From: Aplysia californica
Taxonomy: Eukaryota; Mollusca; Gastropoda; Aplysiida; Aplysiidae
Assembly: GCF_000002075.1 (NCBI RefSeq)
Contig: NW_004798067.1
Span: 173,110-234,851, forward strand
Reading direction: 5' to 3'
Length of the DNA: 61,742 nucleotides
In this document: positions 21,701 through 33,145 of the stretch, piece after piece
Numbering within the stretch: position 1 is the first letter of the stretch
How the letters are laid out: each line of letters starts with the position of its first letter
Program-made: the position numbers and the translations under genes
The notes under the pieces: model-generated
What the model saw: only the letters and a program-made list of their open reading frames with translations
What the model was told of the DNA's origin: nothing
The model's database searches: none

Positions 21701-21702
21701 TA

Positions 21703-22899
21703 TCAACTATGACTAAATGTGGTTTACATCTCACCCATTCAATATGTGTTCCTTTATCATCGCTTTGAAGAACAATTTTTTGTTCATGCTTAATTTCTGC
21801 ATGCAAAATTCTTAAGACTGAAAAGTATAAATGAACTAATCATTGATTTATTTCAGTGTTGAAAATTTGTGAACTATGTTATGTCTACGATTTCTTATCA
21901 TGTAGTATCATAATAATATTCCGTTGTCTGAGGTTTTATCACTTTCCGTCCATATGTTGAAGAGATTCAGACTTCTACTTGTACTTGTAGTCATTGCACA
22001 GAGAATCAACTTTGTTTTATCATAACATTAATTGACTGAAATAACTTTTCGTTGTGAAGATTTTTTTTTTCTCACTGTGTTGATGTCTGTATATTTATTT
22101 AAACAGCATTATTATTTTTTCTTCACTGTGAACACATGGTACTCTGTTACTGCTGTAGATTATTATATTCAAATCAGCAGTTGGGACAACACAAAAATGG
22201 GAACCGGAACTTATACCGTACAACGGTATGAAATGTACTAGATTTCTGGGGTAAATAACAGCCTATTGTCGCCTGAGTACAACAACCCTGTAACCCACAC
22301 TATGTCAAAAAACTTCTTTTTTTTTTCTACTAAATGTAACGTTGCGGATTTTGTGTCGAATTTTAAGATATAAAATGTAGCTTAATAAACATCGCCAGTG
22401 CAACATTCCAACTTAAGTTTTTTTCCGTCTTCTGTAAAATTTTGTTTTTGTGTGATACAGGGTTGTAGTACTCGGACGACGGTATGTCTGTGGGCACAAG
22501 TGAAATTGTTAACTGACGATTGACTGCTTTCTTTCCAGTCAGTTGCCCGCACTTTCATTGGAAAAGTGGCGCAAGTTTGCTTTAGGACCCTGTCTTTTAA
22601 AAAATGTAAGGAACAGTTTTTAAAAATGTTTTTCTGCTGTTTTTTTATTAAATCTTTTATTCTGTGCGAGACCAATATATTTACGTGACTATATAAGGAT
22701 AATCAAGTCTCTTCATTTGTTTTACTCACTACTCATGTGTCAAGAAGGGACTGCTTATTTACTCAAATGTAGATTTCACCATTCTCTTTTTTTTTTTTTA
22801 CTTATTTTTTGTCTCCTGAAAAAAGTCCAAATATTATTTCTCTACATTAAATCTTAATGTTAGTTACCCTATCAATTTTGTGCGTTATTTCTCCAAATA
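21703..22899. other. Gene-free AT-rich interval
   Basis: Short frames only, with no recognised domain and no clear repeat boundary. Confidence 0.4.
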
Positions 22900-23074
22900 C
22901 AGTATAACACGGATAGCTTGAATACGTTGGGACTGGTCTCAGTAGTTTGAGGGATCCGTAGTTCACGGGATATCTTACAAAGATAAAGAAGGGGGAAAAA
23001 AAACGGACAACAGGCACAGTTCGACGGATGCATGATTTCGAGTCTTCTGTGTTCAACCTATCTGTGTTATACTG
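22900..23074 (+). mobile_element. pogo/Tigger-like MITE, family P1, copy 1
   Basis: Starts cagtataacacggatag and ends with the inverse ctatctgtgttatactg, with TA on both sides. The 175-bp interior has no coding capacity. CAGT-type ends with TA duplication fit pogo-like Tc1/mariner elements. P1 also occurs at 23857, 29587 (fragment), 45372 (reverse) and 61064. Confidence 0.85.
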
Positions 23075-23856
23075 TAGTTTAATTATAAATGTAAAGAATA
23101 GATTATCTCCAATGCTCAGTATAAGTGTAAGACACCGTCAGACGTCACTATTCCAAAAGGCGTGTGGCAGAGTGTTGCACTAAGCAGCCAGAACAAACGT
23201 TCAATTTCTTCTTATCTTTATCTACGATGCACCAACTTCACCACGCAGAGCTGGGTTACACATCACGGTATCTTTGGGACAATAAAGTATCATCTTATCT
23301 ATACCTTACCATGTCTCATCTCATCTTATCTTAATAGCTGTTGTTACAATCTAGGCCAACTTTTGTCATATGGATTGTAGTGTAGGCAAAGGAGCTTGCT
23401 TGAAAGCCCCATCTCAACAGTATGTGGTGATGCAAGTGACCAAACAGCACAACACCGCTAGTGGAGCCCTCTTATTTTACACTTGCTATTTCTCTGTTCC
23501 TTTTGCCTTTTTTTCTCTTGACCTTGAACTGAACAACTGTGATAAATGTGTCAGTGTACTTCTTCTTTTTTTATAACTCTCAAGTTTTGAGTTTGAGGTA
23601 CTCATCTGAATCATGGGCAAGCTTCAACTTCAACACAGACAAAAGCTAATACTATCCCGCAACTTTCATCAATTTTCTTCTGATTCATTTTCTTTTTGAT
23701 CTAAAGAAAACAAAAATATTCATGGTATGAGTATTATTATTACACATGTTTTATTAAGAAATCAGTTTCAACATGAACATGATAAAACATATAGGCAAAC
23801 AATGTCTTCATTCACACATGACACGGATATAAGAACATTTTGCTCTCAACTCTATA

Positions 23857-24037
23857 CAGTATAACACAGATAGCTCCAATTTTCCGGGACCAGCCTCAGT
23901 AATTTGAGGGATCCGTAGTTGTTCGAGGGATATCTTACAAAGAAAAAGAAGAAAAAAACAACAAATGGGACCACAGGAACAGTTCGAGGGATGCATGATT
24001 CCAAGTCTTCTGTGTTCGACCTATCCGTGTTATACTG
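23857..24037 (+). mobile_element. pogo/Tigger-like MITE, family P1, copy 2
   Basis: Starts cagtataacacagatag, ends ctatccgtgttatactg, TA on both sides. The interior matches copy 1, including gggatatcttacaaag and ggatgcatgattcc-like sequence. Confidence 0.85.
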
Positions 24038-24631
24038 TATTTCCACTAATATATACACATGATATGACTTTCTCGAAGGAAGCACTGGGTCAAAATAATT
24101 TTTTTACAACAAAATCAAGCTATACTCTGAATGTTCCACCCACATGTGGGAAGTAGCACCACCAGACTGACAGTGTGTTCTCAATGAACTCGTGTACTGA
24201 GAGTGTAGCTCTTGTGTTTGGTTTTCTTCTTTTAAGCAAGTATCAAAGAAGCAAATGGTGGAGGGGGGATGGTTATTGGGCGCTGACTGTCATGAGAATT
24301 AACACATTACTGGGGCCATTAGGATCCATAGGGCATCGAGTGACTTGCAAAATGGATAAAATGGTGCCAATGTACTTAGCTTTGGGGCTTTTACTTGAAA
24401 AAACAAACAAACAAACAAAACAAAACCCACCAGCTAATTTTAAAGAAAAAGGGAAAAAATAATCAAATCAGTTTTCTAGATGATCCTTTTCATGAGGCAT
24501 GCGAGTTCAACCAAAGAACATCACCACCTTTATACCATCATAACAGAAAACAATCAGCAGTAAACCAGTTCCATGATAACATCTTTCTTCCTCTCCCACC
24601 ACTTGCATTCACATGCACCCATATACAAGTA

Positions 24632-24814
24632 CAGTCAGGCATGGAGAACTCAAACAAGTCAAGGAATGACAAGTGTGTTCGACATGTCACACATTCATAA
24701 TTCAGGTTAACCGATAGCAAAAAAAACTAAAGAGATGTCAGTCAGGGAATGGAAAATTGCATGAGCTGTCCGCGACTTTCAGTTTTCCGTGTTCGTGTAA
24801 TCTGCGCCCGACTG
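24632..24814 (+). mobile_element. pogo/Tigger-like MITE, family P4, copy 2
   Basis: Starts cagtcaggcatggagaactc and ends gttcgtgtaatctgcgcccg-actg, TA on both sides, 183 bp. It shares its interior with 9065-9234. Confidence 0.7.
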
Positions 24815-24815
24815 T

Positions 24816-25822
24816 ACTCCCTCTTTTTCTTTCAAACAAACAAACAGAGCAAGATACACACACTGGTTAAATTAAAAGGGAAAAAAAAGACAATATATTT
24901 AACGCAACAAAATTTTAAATGCAGCGTGACACTGCCATTTTTCAACTTGCTTCAAAGAACATTCAACTTTCACCCTGTGGACCCACGTGCAGAAGCTACG
25001 TCTACCCTTCTGTGCACCAAAGACACACCTCAGCATGTGTGGTAGTGGAAATCTACAAGTTGGCGCAAGGAGAGATCAGGTGCATAGGTCTGCAAGCTAA
25101 GGTGACCAGAACTCAGTGATGGCAATACCTAATCAAAAAATGTTTGTGTGCCTGGAGAAAGGTCCCAGTTGTCAGAAATTTTTTACATTGATATATAAGG
25201 GTACCTGGATGGTGGGGGTATAATGTCCCATCTTTATTCTAATAAGTTATTTTTATTTTATGGTGATGATTAGGTGCAGGGATCCTACAGGGGTTCCCCT
25301 CTTTATTCTTATAAATCTATGCATTACAACACTTCCCTTATCACAAAACCTGCTTAACACAAAGAAATTCTCTGGCCCTGTGAAGTTGGTGTTATTAGAG
25401 ATTTGTTGATATACAAAATTTATAATACATATGATATGGTGGACCTACCTATCAAAATCAAATAATCTGTCATATTTTTGCAAAATAATTGTACCGCAAC
25501 TTTATCTCTTCTGCTAGCTATAACCGTACTAGTACCAAGAGAACATGTCGTTACCCTAACCCAAACGATGTGCACAATTGCTTCTTGAGGCGTCAACAAC
25601 AAGGAAAACTGTTTTCGCATATTATATATACATTATATCCCAATTGACAATCTCTCCCGTGGTTAGAGAATCATCATTTTCGTCATCGTGGGCTGCATCG
25701 GTCCCAAGAGGAGAGCCTTGTGTACTTGTGTACTGAGCAACACACTGCCCTTCAACAGAGTTTCCACCGGTGGATGAGTCAAAGCACTTCTTACAACACA
25801 ACGCAAGTTCCAGTGTGACTGG
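24816..25822 (-). other. Probable GET1 3' UTR and flank
   Basis: Lies downstream of the GET1 stop on the minus strand. Minus-strand AATAAA hexamers are at 25302-25307 and 25233-25238. No other gene is recognised. Confidence 0.4.
25302..25307 (-). terminator. Candidate GET1 polyadenylation signal (AATAAA on minus strand)
   Basis: Canonical hexamer about 520 bases beyond the GET1 stop. A second lies at 25233-25238. Confidence 0.3.
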
Positions 25823-28800
25823 TCAAATCCCGGCCAACATTTTCCCCCTGTAGATGACGGAGTTGGACACCAGAAGCCAACACCCCAGCCCGAGTGCACC
25901 TACAAGAAAGAGAAACGGCCAAATATTTCCATCAAAATATTGACACCACCAGTTATGGAGTGGTTATAACAGAGGTGTTATGTACTCTCTGTAACGACAT
26001 CGTCCGGACCAGAAAAAAATGTCGGTATAGAGAGTTGTCGTTATAGAGAGGCAACCAAAAGTTACCAATGATATATATATATAAGTATTGGGAAAAAATC
26101 GGGACCTGAGCACCATGTCGCTAAACAAGGATGCCGTTATATCGAAGGATGTTAAAGAGAGGCGACACTGAACATTATTCCAGACACCACCTTTGTGAGG
26201 TGACCATCCCACCTCTTGCAGATTCAATACTTGGAAAGAAACGATTTAGACTGGAAAAAGCACCAGTACACAAAAAAGCACCAGTACAGCATTTTTCCCT
26301 TATCATTTTGTCATCCCTTAAGGACATACAAGAATAAATAGGTCACCATAAAATACAAAAGCAATAATGTACCATTTTTATTTTCACAAATAAAACATGG
26401 GGATAAAGGCCAAGGGCAATTCACCCCTACTGCCTTCAGTTTTGAGTCCGACATTCAATCTGGAGCCCTATCTCTTTTCTTCAATCTAAAAGTCAAATCA
26501 CCTATAGAGAGCTCTTCAGGGTCAATATATTTGTGGTAGCCTATCTGTCAAACAATTTCGATTCCATTTTTGCGAAATAATTGTATTCCAACTCAGTTTC
26601 ATAACTATCACACTCTAAAATACTCTGAAAGAATTTGATCTCAAAATAGAATAATTACCTGGTATACCAGTGGGAAACGCCACCAGCTTTGTGAGGGGAG
26701 ACACCCAGGACGGAGGAAAGGTAAGGAGAGGTTGGCTTCTCAGTGACACCATCAACCCCAGCATGATCAATGCCTGAGAGAAAAGTCAAAAAGTTTGATC
26801 CACTTGACAGAGTCACTGCTCACTGGATGAACAAAAATGTAGGGCTTATGCTATGTGGGTATTATAAACAATTTCAATTTCTTTAACTTACTTTATGAAT
26901 GCAGTACTATTTTTAAAACATATAAATCTACCAAATCTTATTAAGCTAAATCAGTATTTTGTTGAAAACAATATCAAGAGTAGGTTAAAAACAAAAGACG
27001 TCAACTTCATAATACATGAACTATGATGAAACAACGGATTGAAAGAATATATAATAATAATAATAATAATTATTATAATTATAAAGATCACTTTTTGAAG
27101 GCTCTAGGAGGTGCTTCACAATAAAATCAGATAAATTAAATCGTTTTATGCATACTGACCTATCCAACATACAACAATTCTTTCCAATATACATGTACAT
27201 CATGGATACACCCATAATCTTACAAACACAAAAAGACAATCATTGTGGTTACTGATCATTCTCTTTGTTGGAAGAAATATTAAAACTAGTCAGAACAATG
27301 AGATTTAAATAAAATTGTGTTTTTAGACCAGATTTAAATCTGGTTTAAGTAGACGCCTCTCCAGAATGCCGTGGGAGGGAATTCCACATCACAACTAAAG
27401 AAACTGAAATACTCAATCCTCTTTTTTGTTTGCTTGCATTAGGTGAACACCCACTAAATATGAAGACGGTTCAACATTGCAGGTTCAGGGGCCCAGTCTT
27501 ACGGTTCTTTTGCAAGACAACATGCCCGGCTGACAAGACGGATACGATAGACGATAGAGATAGTACGGGCAAAGAAAAAGAAACGATGCCGTCTCTAATG
27601 TAGACACAGTAAAGGCAAAGGAGAGTAGGCTTTGTTAGTAGAGGTTTTACGGCACTCGCAACTGCATAAGATCATATGAGCGCCAAGGGGTGGATGTCAA
27701 CAGAGAAGTCCTTACAGGAAATCGGGTTTACTCTGTAATTTCAACAGCACAAAGTCTGCTTCAACTATCAAGGCCCCCCCCCCCCCCCCCGAAATAGCGG
27801 GTCACAAGAATGTGATAAACATACAAAAGAAGTAGGTAAGGATTAGGAAAGAAAATGTAGCAGTTTCCTGCTGCAGTTCAGGCACAGTTGTGAGCATGAC
27901 ATTGATGAATCCGCCCATTTACAATTCTACTGTGCAAAAGAACTTATTAATTCCCTTTGGGAATGGCCTACAGACACTTCAGTCAGTAGCACCGCCCCAG
28001 GGGTTGGGCAAAGGAGAAAAAATAATACCATTTCTAAATCTGGGCGGACATCGGGCCGTGGCATGTGTGAGGCACTCGTCCAGCACGGGAGTTGCCGTCC
28101 CCTTCACCAGGAATATACAAACCCACACAAGACATATAAAGCAATTGACAATGAAGTCAGAGCTGACCATCGGTAGCCTACTTACATGAACAACGTAGAT
28201 GGCCACAGTGACAACCATTCGCAAGTAGGTCACCCGACTCTTTCTCTCACCTCCTGGAAAGGAATTTTTTAAAAAATAATTTAAGTTTTACATATCTGTT
28301 TTCAATCCATAGCAATTAAAGGAAATATAAAAAAGTTATTCTTACAAAAAATGAAAAATTAATTTTTTTTTAAAGGGGGTGCTGAAAAATATGAGAATCA
28401 TCAACGGTTTATGACCCTGATTTTTAATTTATTAATGGTACCCGGTAACCAGAGATATAGAGGGAGAGCAGGAGGAGGAACAGGGTGAGAAGGAACAAGA
28501 AAAGAGGGAGAAAACCCGTTCTCAACAGATTAAATTTTATACAAGGCAATCTCGCATTGATACAAAACTTGCTGCTACACCGAAACTTTTTAAAATCCAA
28601 CAATTTCAACAACTAGCTCCTTCTTGGCTAACAGAAAGATCAAGACAAAAAGCAAGTATCCCTGCATGACACACTTGACACAAACCTATGACCCACCTTT
28701 CTCCTTCCCACAAACCTATGACTCACCTTTCTCCACACAAACCTATGACCCACCTTTCTCCTTCACACAAACCTATGACCAACCTTTCTCCACACAAACC

Positions 28801-30248
28801 TATGACCCACCTTTCTCCACACAAACCTATGACCCACCTTTCTCTTTGACCTGAGACAAAAGTTTATCTATCCGCCTCTGGAGCCGAGCATACTTGGCAA
28901 AATCATCGGTCACGCTCAGCCCTGACTGCTCTTCCTTCAGGTCAGCAATTTCCGAGCGGACACTCATCTCATTATCTGTGATTTTGAACAGAGTCTTGCC
29001 AATCTAGAAAGAAAAAGCATTCAAGTATCTTAAAGAACAGGAAGACAGAATTTTTCTTCGGCAGTGCATTTACTTGAGACCTCCTTCATATTAAGATAGG
29101 TTTTCTTTTTATAAGCATAACATATCTACATGACGCATGTACTTTTTATAATATATATGTAAAAGACCCCACTACAAACAAGGAAATGGTGAGTAAGTCT
29201 AATACTAATATTAATACATCAATGGAAACACAATTTATGGTACTCACAACTTCTCTTAAAATTGCTGGTTGCCAAGCAGTCTTTTGTTTGTATCACTTTT
29301 TATGCCTATGATTGATGAAGGAGCAGAATGCAAGTACTGAGACTAATCTCTCTGTTGGGCATTTACAAGACAGCTTGGCACTGTTGCTTTGGAAAGTAGA
29401 CTCAAAATAAAAGCAGACTGTTATGGCAGGCTGCAGGGAAACAGACTGAGACAAATCCTCAGAGGATGGAGAGGCGTGGTAGGGTTGCATTCTTTCGTCC
29501 CCGCATTGTTGATTACTGTTGCAATATAATGCTTCCTATCAAATTGTTTATGTTTTGAAAAATTTGAAAAGGCATCGTTAAATTAGCACAGTTCGACGGA
29601 TGCGTGATTTCGAGTCTTCTGTGTCTGACCTATCCTACCTGTAGTGGGCTCAACGGTTTTCGAGTCAATAAAAATCAAGTAGATCTAGATCTAGGTCGGA
29701 CCACAGCCACACTTACTTTATACTTTATATTTTTTTACAAAATGAATAGAGCCAAATTCTAAAGTCTACAGTACGAATATAATGCCAGTACAAAGATAGA
29801 TCTAGTTCGTTACTTTGACTTAGTAACAAATAGATCTAGATCTAGATCTAGCTCTAGCTCATTCACACTCTCAACTTTAAATGTCTTAGCTTAGCCCTCA
29901 GTCCGTAGTAGTGATGTGTTGAGTGTGTTCAACTCAATTAATTACTCGCATGCCGCCCCAGGCTCAAGTATCTCAAGTAACATTATCAGTGTTCAAAATA
30001 GCGCTGCTGTTTTCGACATCACTCAGAAACAGGCATGTTGACGTTGAAGAAAGAAGAAACAGAAAGGCTGAGAAAGGCAGACAAAGTCAAAGACAGACTC
30101 AGGCTCAGGCACAACAAGGCACAAGGAGAGCTCAGAGAGGTGTCAACAACAAATATCTGAATCTTACCATTGCAGATATTTCACCAACATATTTCGGGAC
30201 AAGAGCAAAGAATACCTCGAGGAGGAATATGAATACCATTAGATACAT
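25823..30248 (-). CDS. GET1: GET1/WRB, ER receptor subunit for tail-anchored protein insertion
   Basis: Minus-strand exons: 30248-30168, 29003-28838, 28253-28186, 26773-26659 and 25899-25823 (stop TGA). Junctions are GT-AG and phases agree, giving 168 residues (human WRB 174). With CAMLG, GET1 forms the ER membrane receptor that takes tail-anchored proteins from the GET3 ATPase. Visible parts: TM1 at 1-17, a cytosolic coiled coil at about 28-85 (VTDDFAKYARLQRRIDKL against human NMMDEFARYARLERKINKM), TM2 at about 91-115 and TM3 at about 133-160 (SWVSPLTKLVAFPTGIPG, then CWLLVSNSV against human KWITPLDRLVAFPTRVAGG and CWILVCNKV). The start at 30248 was chosen as the first ATG before TM1. It leaves a shorter lumenal N-terminus than in human, and open frame continues upstream without an obvious ATG, so the true start could differ. 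The gene is divergent from the MATCAP gene. Confidence 0.9.
25980..26170 (+). mobile_element. pogo/Tigger-like MITE, family P2, copy 1
   Basis: Shares ctctctgtaacgacatcgtc, ccagaaaaaaatgtcg and gttaaagagaggcgacactg with the better copy at 45162-45354. The left terminus is eroded. It lies in the last GET1 intron. Confidence 0.75.
27060..27410. repeat. SINE-like interspersed repeat (aggtgcttcacaata / ccgtgggagggaattccaca)
   Basis: A TAA microsatellite is followed by ggctctaggaggtgcttcac and later ccgtgggagggaattccaca. These motifs I recall as common in interspersed repeats of aquatic invertebrates. It sits in GET1 intron 3. No second full copy is in the window, so the boundaries are approximate. 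Confidence 0.35.
27635..27780 (-). repeat. Interspersed repeat R1-related, copy 4 (reverse)
   Basis: In reverse it reads gatagttgaagcagactttg ... tatgatcttatgcagttgcg-agtgccgtaaaacc, matching 49310-49400. It ends in a poly(C) run at about 27775-27790. Confidence 0.6.
28679..28841 (-). repeat. Tandem array that duplicates the GET1 exon 2 splice donor
   Basis: Six copies of a 27-30-bp unit (acaaacctatgacccacctt...). On the minus strand each contains aaag|gtgggt or a variant. Donor-like sites are at 28691-28700, 28721-28730, 28748-28757, 28778-28787 and 28805-28814, and the true one is at 28832-28841. The site at 28721 reads aaaggtgagt, closer to the donor consensus than the true site. Confidence 0.9.
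29587..29635 (+). mobile_element. Fragment of pogo-like MITE family P1
   Basis: cacagttcgacggatgcgtg ... gagtcttctgtg ... gacctatcc matches the right third of P1 copies. It lies in GET1 intron 1. Confidence 0.65.
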
Positions 30249-33118
30249 TTTACTAGAGCAGCGTCCCCAAAATATGACCACAATTGAATAGTTACAGTTA
30301 GACCAAGTAAACAGACTAGACCAGCCAAAACACCAACATCTGCACCTAGCTCTCTACTCTCTACGAAAAAAGTACCGTTTGTTAACAACCCGGTAACTTT
30401 TTGTAAAACGTGGATCTCAAATTAAGAAAAATAACTATTTACATCTAAAATATAGGTCTATTATTATTATTATCACTGAAAATAATATTTATATTTTAAA
30501 AATATTATGAAAATTTAAAAATCCAAAGTGTATATTGTACAGCAGAACTATTGCAACAGTATAGAATTCAGCCAGTTTTAATAGATTGTTACGTTCTTTC
30601 AACTCATTGTTTTTTGTCCTTAGCAACGTTATTTAAAAATGGCAGCTCAGCTATTCGGAAGTGCTGAAACGAAGATGTCGGCGTAGCCAAAGCTGGAGTA
30701 ATCAAGTCTTTGGTTTAAGTTGCATTGGGATGGATTTTTCAGAAAATGGCTTGGAATCAAATTCTATAGACTTCTAGTAATTTTTTAAAGGTACTTTCTA
30801 TGTGTTGGCAAGATTTCGAAAAGCCTGAGGCCAATATATAGAATTCTTGGTCATGGTAAATTATGATTTTATCTTGATACAGATAGATGATGGATCATAT
30901 GTTTAGACCTCCATCAAAACTGAATAATTTATTAGACAATTTTGAAGGTGAGCTACTTTAAACATGCCTGTCATGAGAAACACAAGCTCATGGGCTCATC
31001 TGTCCCGGCAGAAAAATGGAAATACTTAAGTTAATTTAGCTGAAATAAATTCCCAATGCTATGCAGTAATCGAACTTTTAAAAAAAATACATTTTGCTTG
31101 CAACAGCAAGTTTAGTTTAAGGTGCCTAACCATTGTACAACAGATGCCAGTAATTTAAAAAATAGATATGATGAATGATATATATAAATATGTTTTAATG
31201 GAATTGATCAAATAGGAGCGGTAATTAAGTCTGTTTGGCAATTTTCTTCCATATAGTATACTGGTTGGCCTACATTATGTAATGTACAGATGTTTGTATC
31301 ATTAGGATTAAACTGTTTGGGTTTATGTAGGACTTGTGAGTGTGAGGAAGGGTATGTGAGGTTATGTCATTCTTTGGCACATCATAATATATATACAACA
31401 ACAAATAATTATATATATAGAATGATTTGAAGCTGTCGATTAAGTGTAACAGATTGAAAGATATAATTCAACATATGACTGAATCGGTGGCGGCTCATGG
31501 GGCTAAAAAGTGGACGTGCACAATTAAACTACTGCTGGTTGAAGATACTCAAGGGCACAGTAAATGGGATAGTGTATTATTTTTATATCTGTTACTGTGG
31601 ACCTAATGCTTTTTTACTTCCTTTCTTTTTATTTGTCGCTTTGATCTCTGGAACTACACATATTATATTTGTTAGCTAAGAATCAATTTCATTCACCCAA
31701 CATTGGAACTGAATACTCAAGTAGTAACTTTTTCACCACTCCACTAAAACACCATTCAAAGGCACAACTTAACACTCAACACATGGTGACCAAACAATAT
31801 ATATGCCACATATATCACCTCGCTCAATAGTTCACAGACACAGAGTCAGCAGAACAAAACCTAAATTTAGGAATAGTGGCAAGACAATGAACCAATCACC
31901 ATTCACTTGAGCACTCCGCTGGATTGCTCCAAGGCTCACATATTATGGGCATATAGTGTACAGTTTAAGATTGTGTTTATTTTTAGACCCTCTACTACAC
32001 GTAGGTTGTTTCGTCACTATACGGGTGCAGGAGCACATTTAAGATGCGCTGTCTTATTAATATCAATCAATGTCCTGCCAAACTTGCTACGAGTGTCGTC
32101 ATCCCTTGGGTTTGCCCAAAGAGCAATTTATAGGTCAGATTATCAATGCTGAAGATCCTATTATGTTTAGTTAAAGCAGGTGGACGTTGGAATGACACAG
32201 TAATGTTTTACGCCCCTATAGACACAGTAATGGCCGCTAAGGCGCCAACGAGGACCTTGTATTGATAAAAAGATTTGGCTAGTGTTTGTTCCTGGCTTCT
32301 TCTGTTTTCTGCTTGCTGATGATGCTTTACGCTATAGAACATTTAAAAATTTGGGGCCGCACTGTACAACCGTGCTCTATGGATGAACAGCACCCGAACT
32401 GCAAGTTTCTTTGTATTTAAATGAACACCTATATATTGTGTTAAAATCAAATAAATTTACTAACTGGAGACAGAAAATTTGGCTTGAGATAAATATTAGG
32501 GGTGCTGTTTTCATGAGGTGCAGCCACATTTCTATTTTTCTGTTGTTTGTTGGGATAGATTGAATTTTAATTCTACAGGTTTGAGTAAGGAGATTAGGCA
32601 TCCAGCTACAGCTAGAAATGAATTCTACTGTTGCCCTTTAAGAATAAAGTATAAGAAATTAGAAAGATTTGCTTCCGTCACCACCAACTGCGCTGCAAGT
32701 ACAAGCCCAATTTATACTGTGAGTGCTGGGTAGGCCTACATGAGAATACATTTTCTCTAGATGAGAACATTGTCAATCACTTGACGTTGGATGGTTTGGG
32801 GAAATAGTTTTCAAACTCTGCAGTGAAGACAAGAGCTATCTTTTCATCATAACACTAGACATTCTGACACAGAAACAAACTCGCTATCCTTCGGTCCCAG
32901 CACCATCTGAGTCTTTAAAAGTTGTATATTATATTTTAAAAAGATTTTTAATGTTTGATATTTTTTTGTATATGATAGCATACTAGATATTGTCGTTATC
33001 AAAGTAAATGTCAATAACAGGTGTTCTGCTTATCCAGCAAAACGAGGTAGGCTGGTGAAGTTTTCCTTACTGCATTAAAGACTTATTATTCTTTGTTTTT
33101 TATCTGTATACATTGCAG
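30249..33118. other. Interval between divergent GET1 and MATCAP coding starts
   Basis: No coding exon is recognised. It presumably holds both promoters and a non-coding first MATCAP exon, because the first coding exon of MATCAP starts after a splice acceptor. The stretch near 30630-30700 (aatggcagctcagctattcg, gaagatgtcggcg) is less AT-rich than its surroundings and is a candidate 5' UTR or promoter, unproven. The rest is AT-rich. Confidence 0.35.
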
Positions 33119-33145
33119 GCACCTATTTACAGAGACTCAATCACC

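Noticed and set aside
29923-30291. 122-codon plus-strand frame
   Set aside because: It overlaps GET1 exon 1 on the other strand, has no recognised domain, and GET1 fits by phase and homology.
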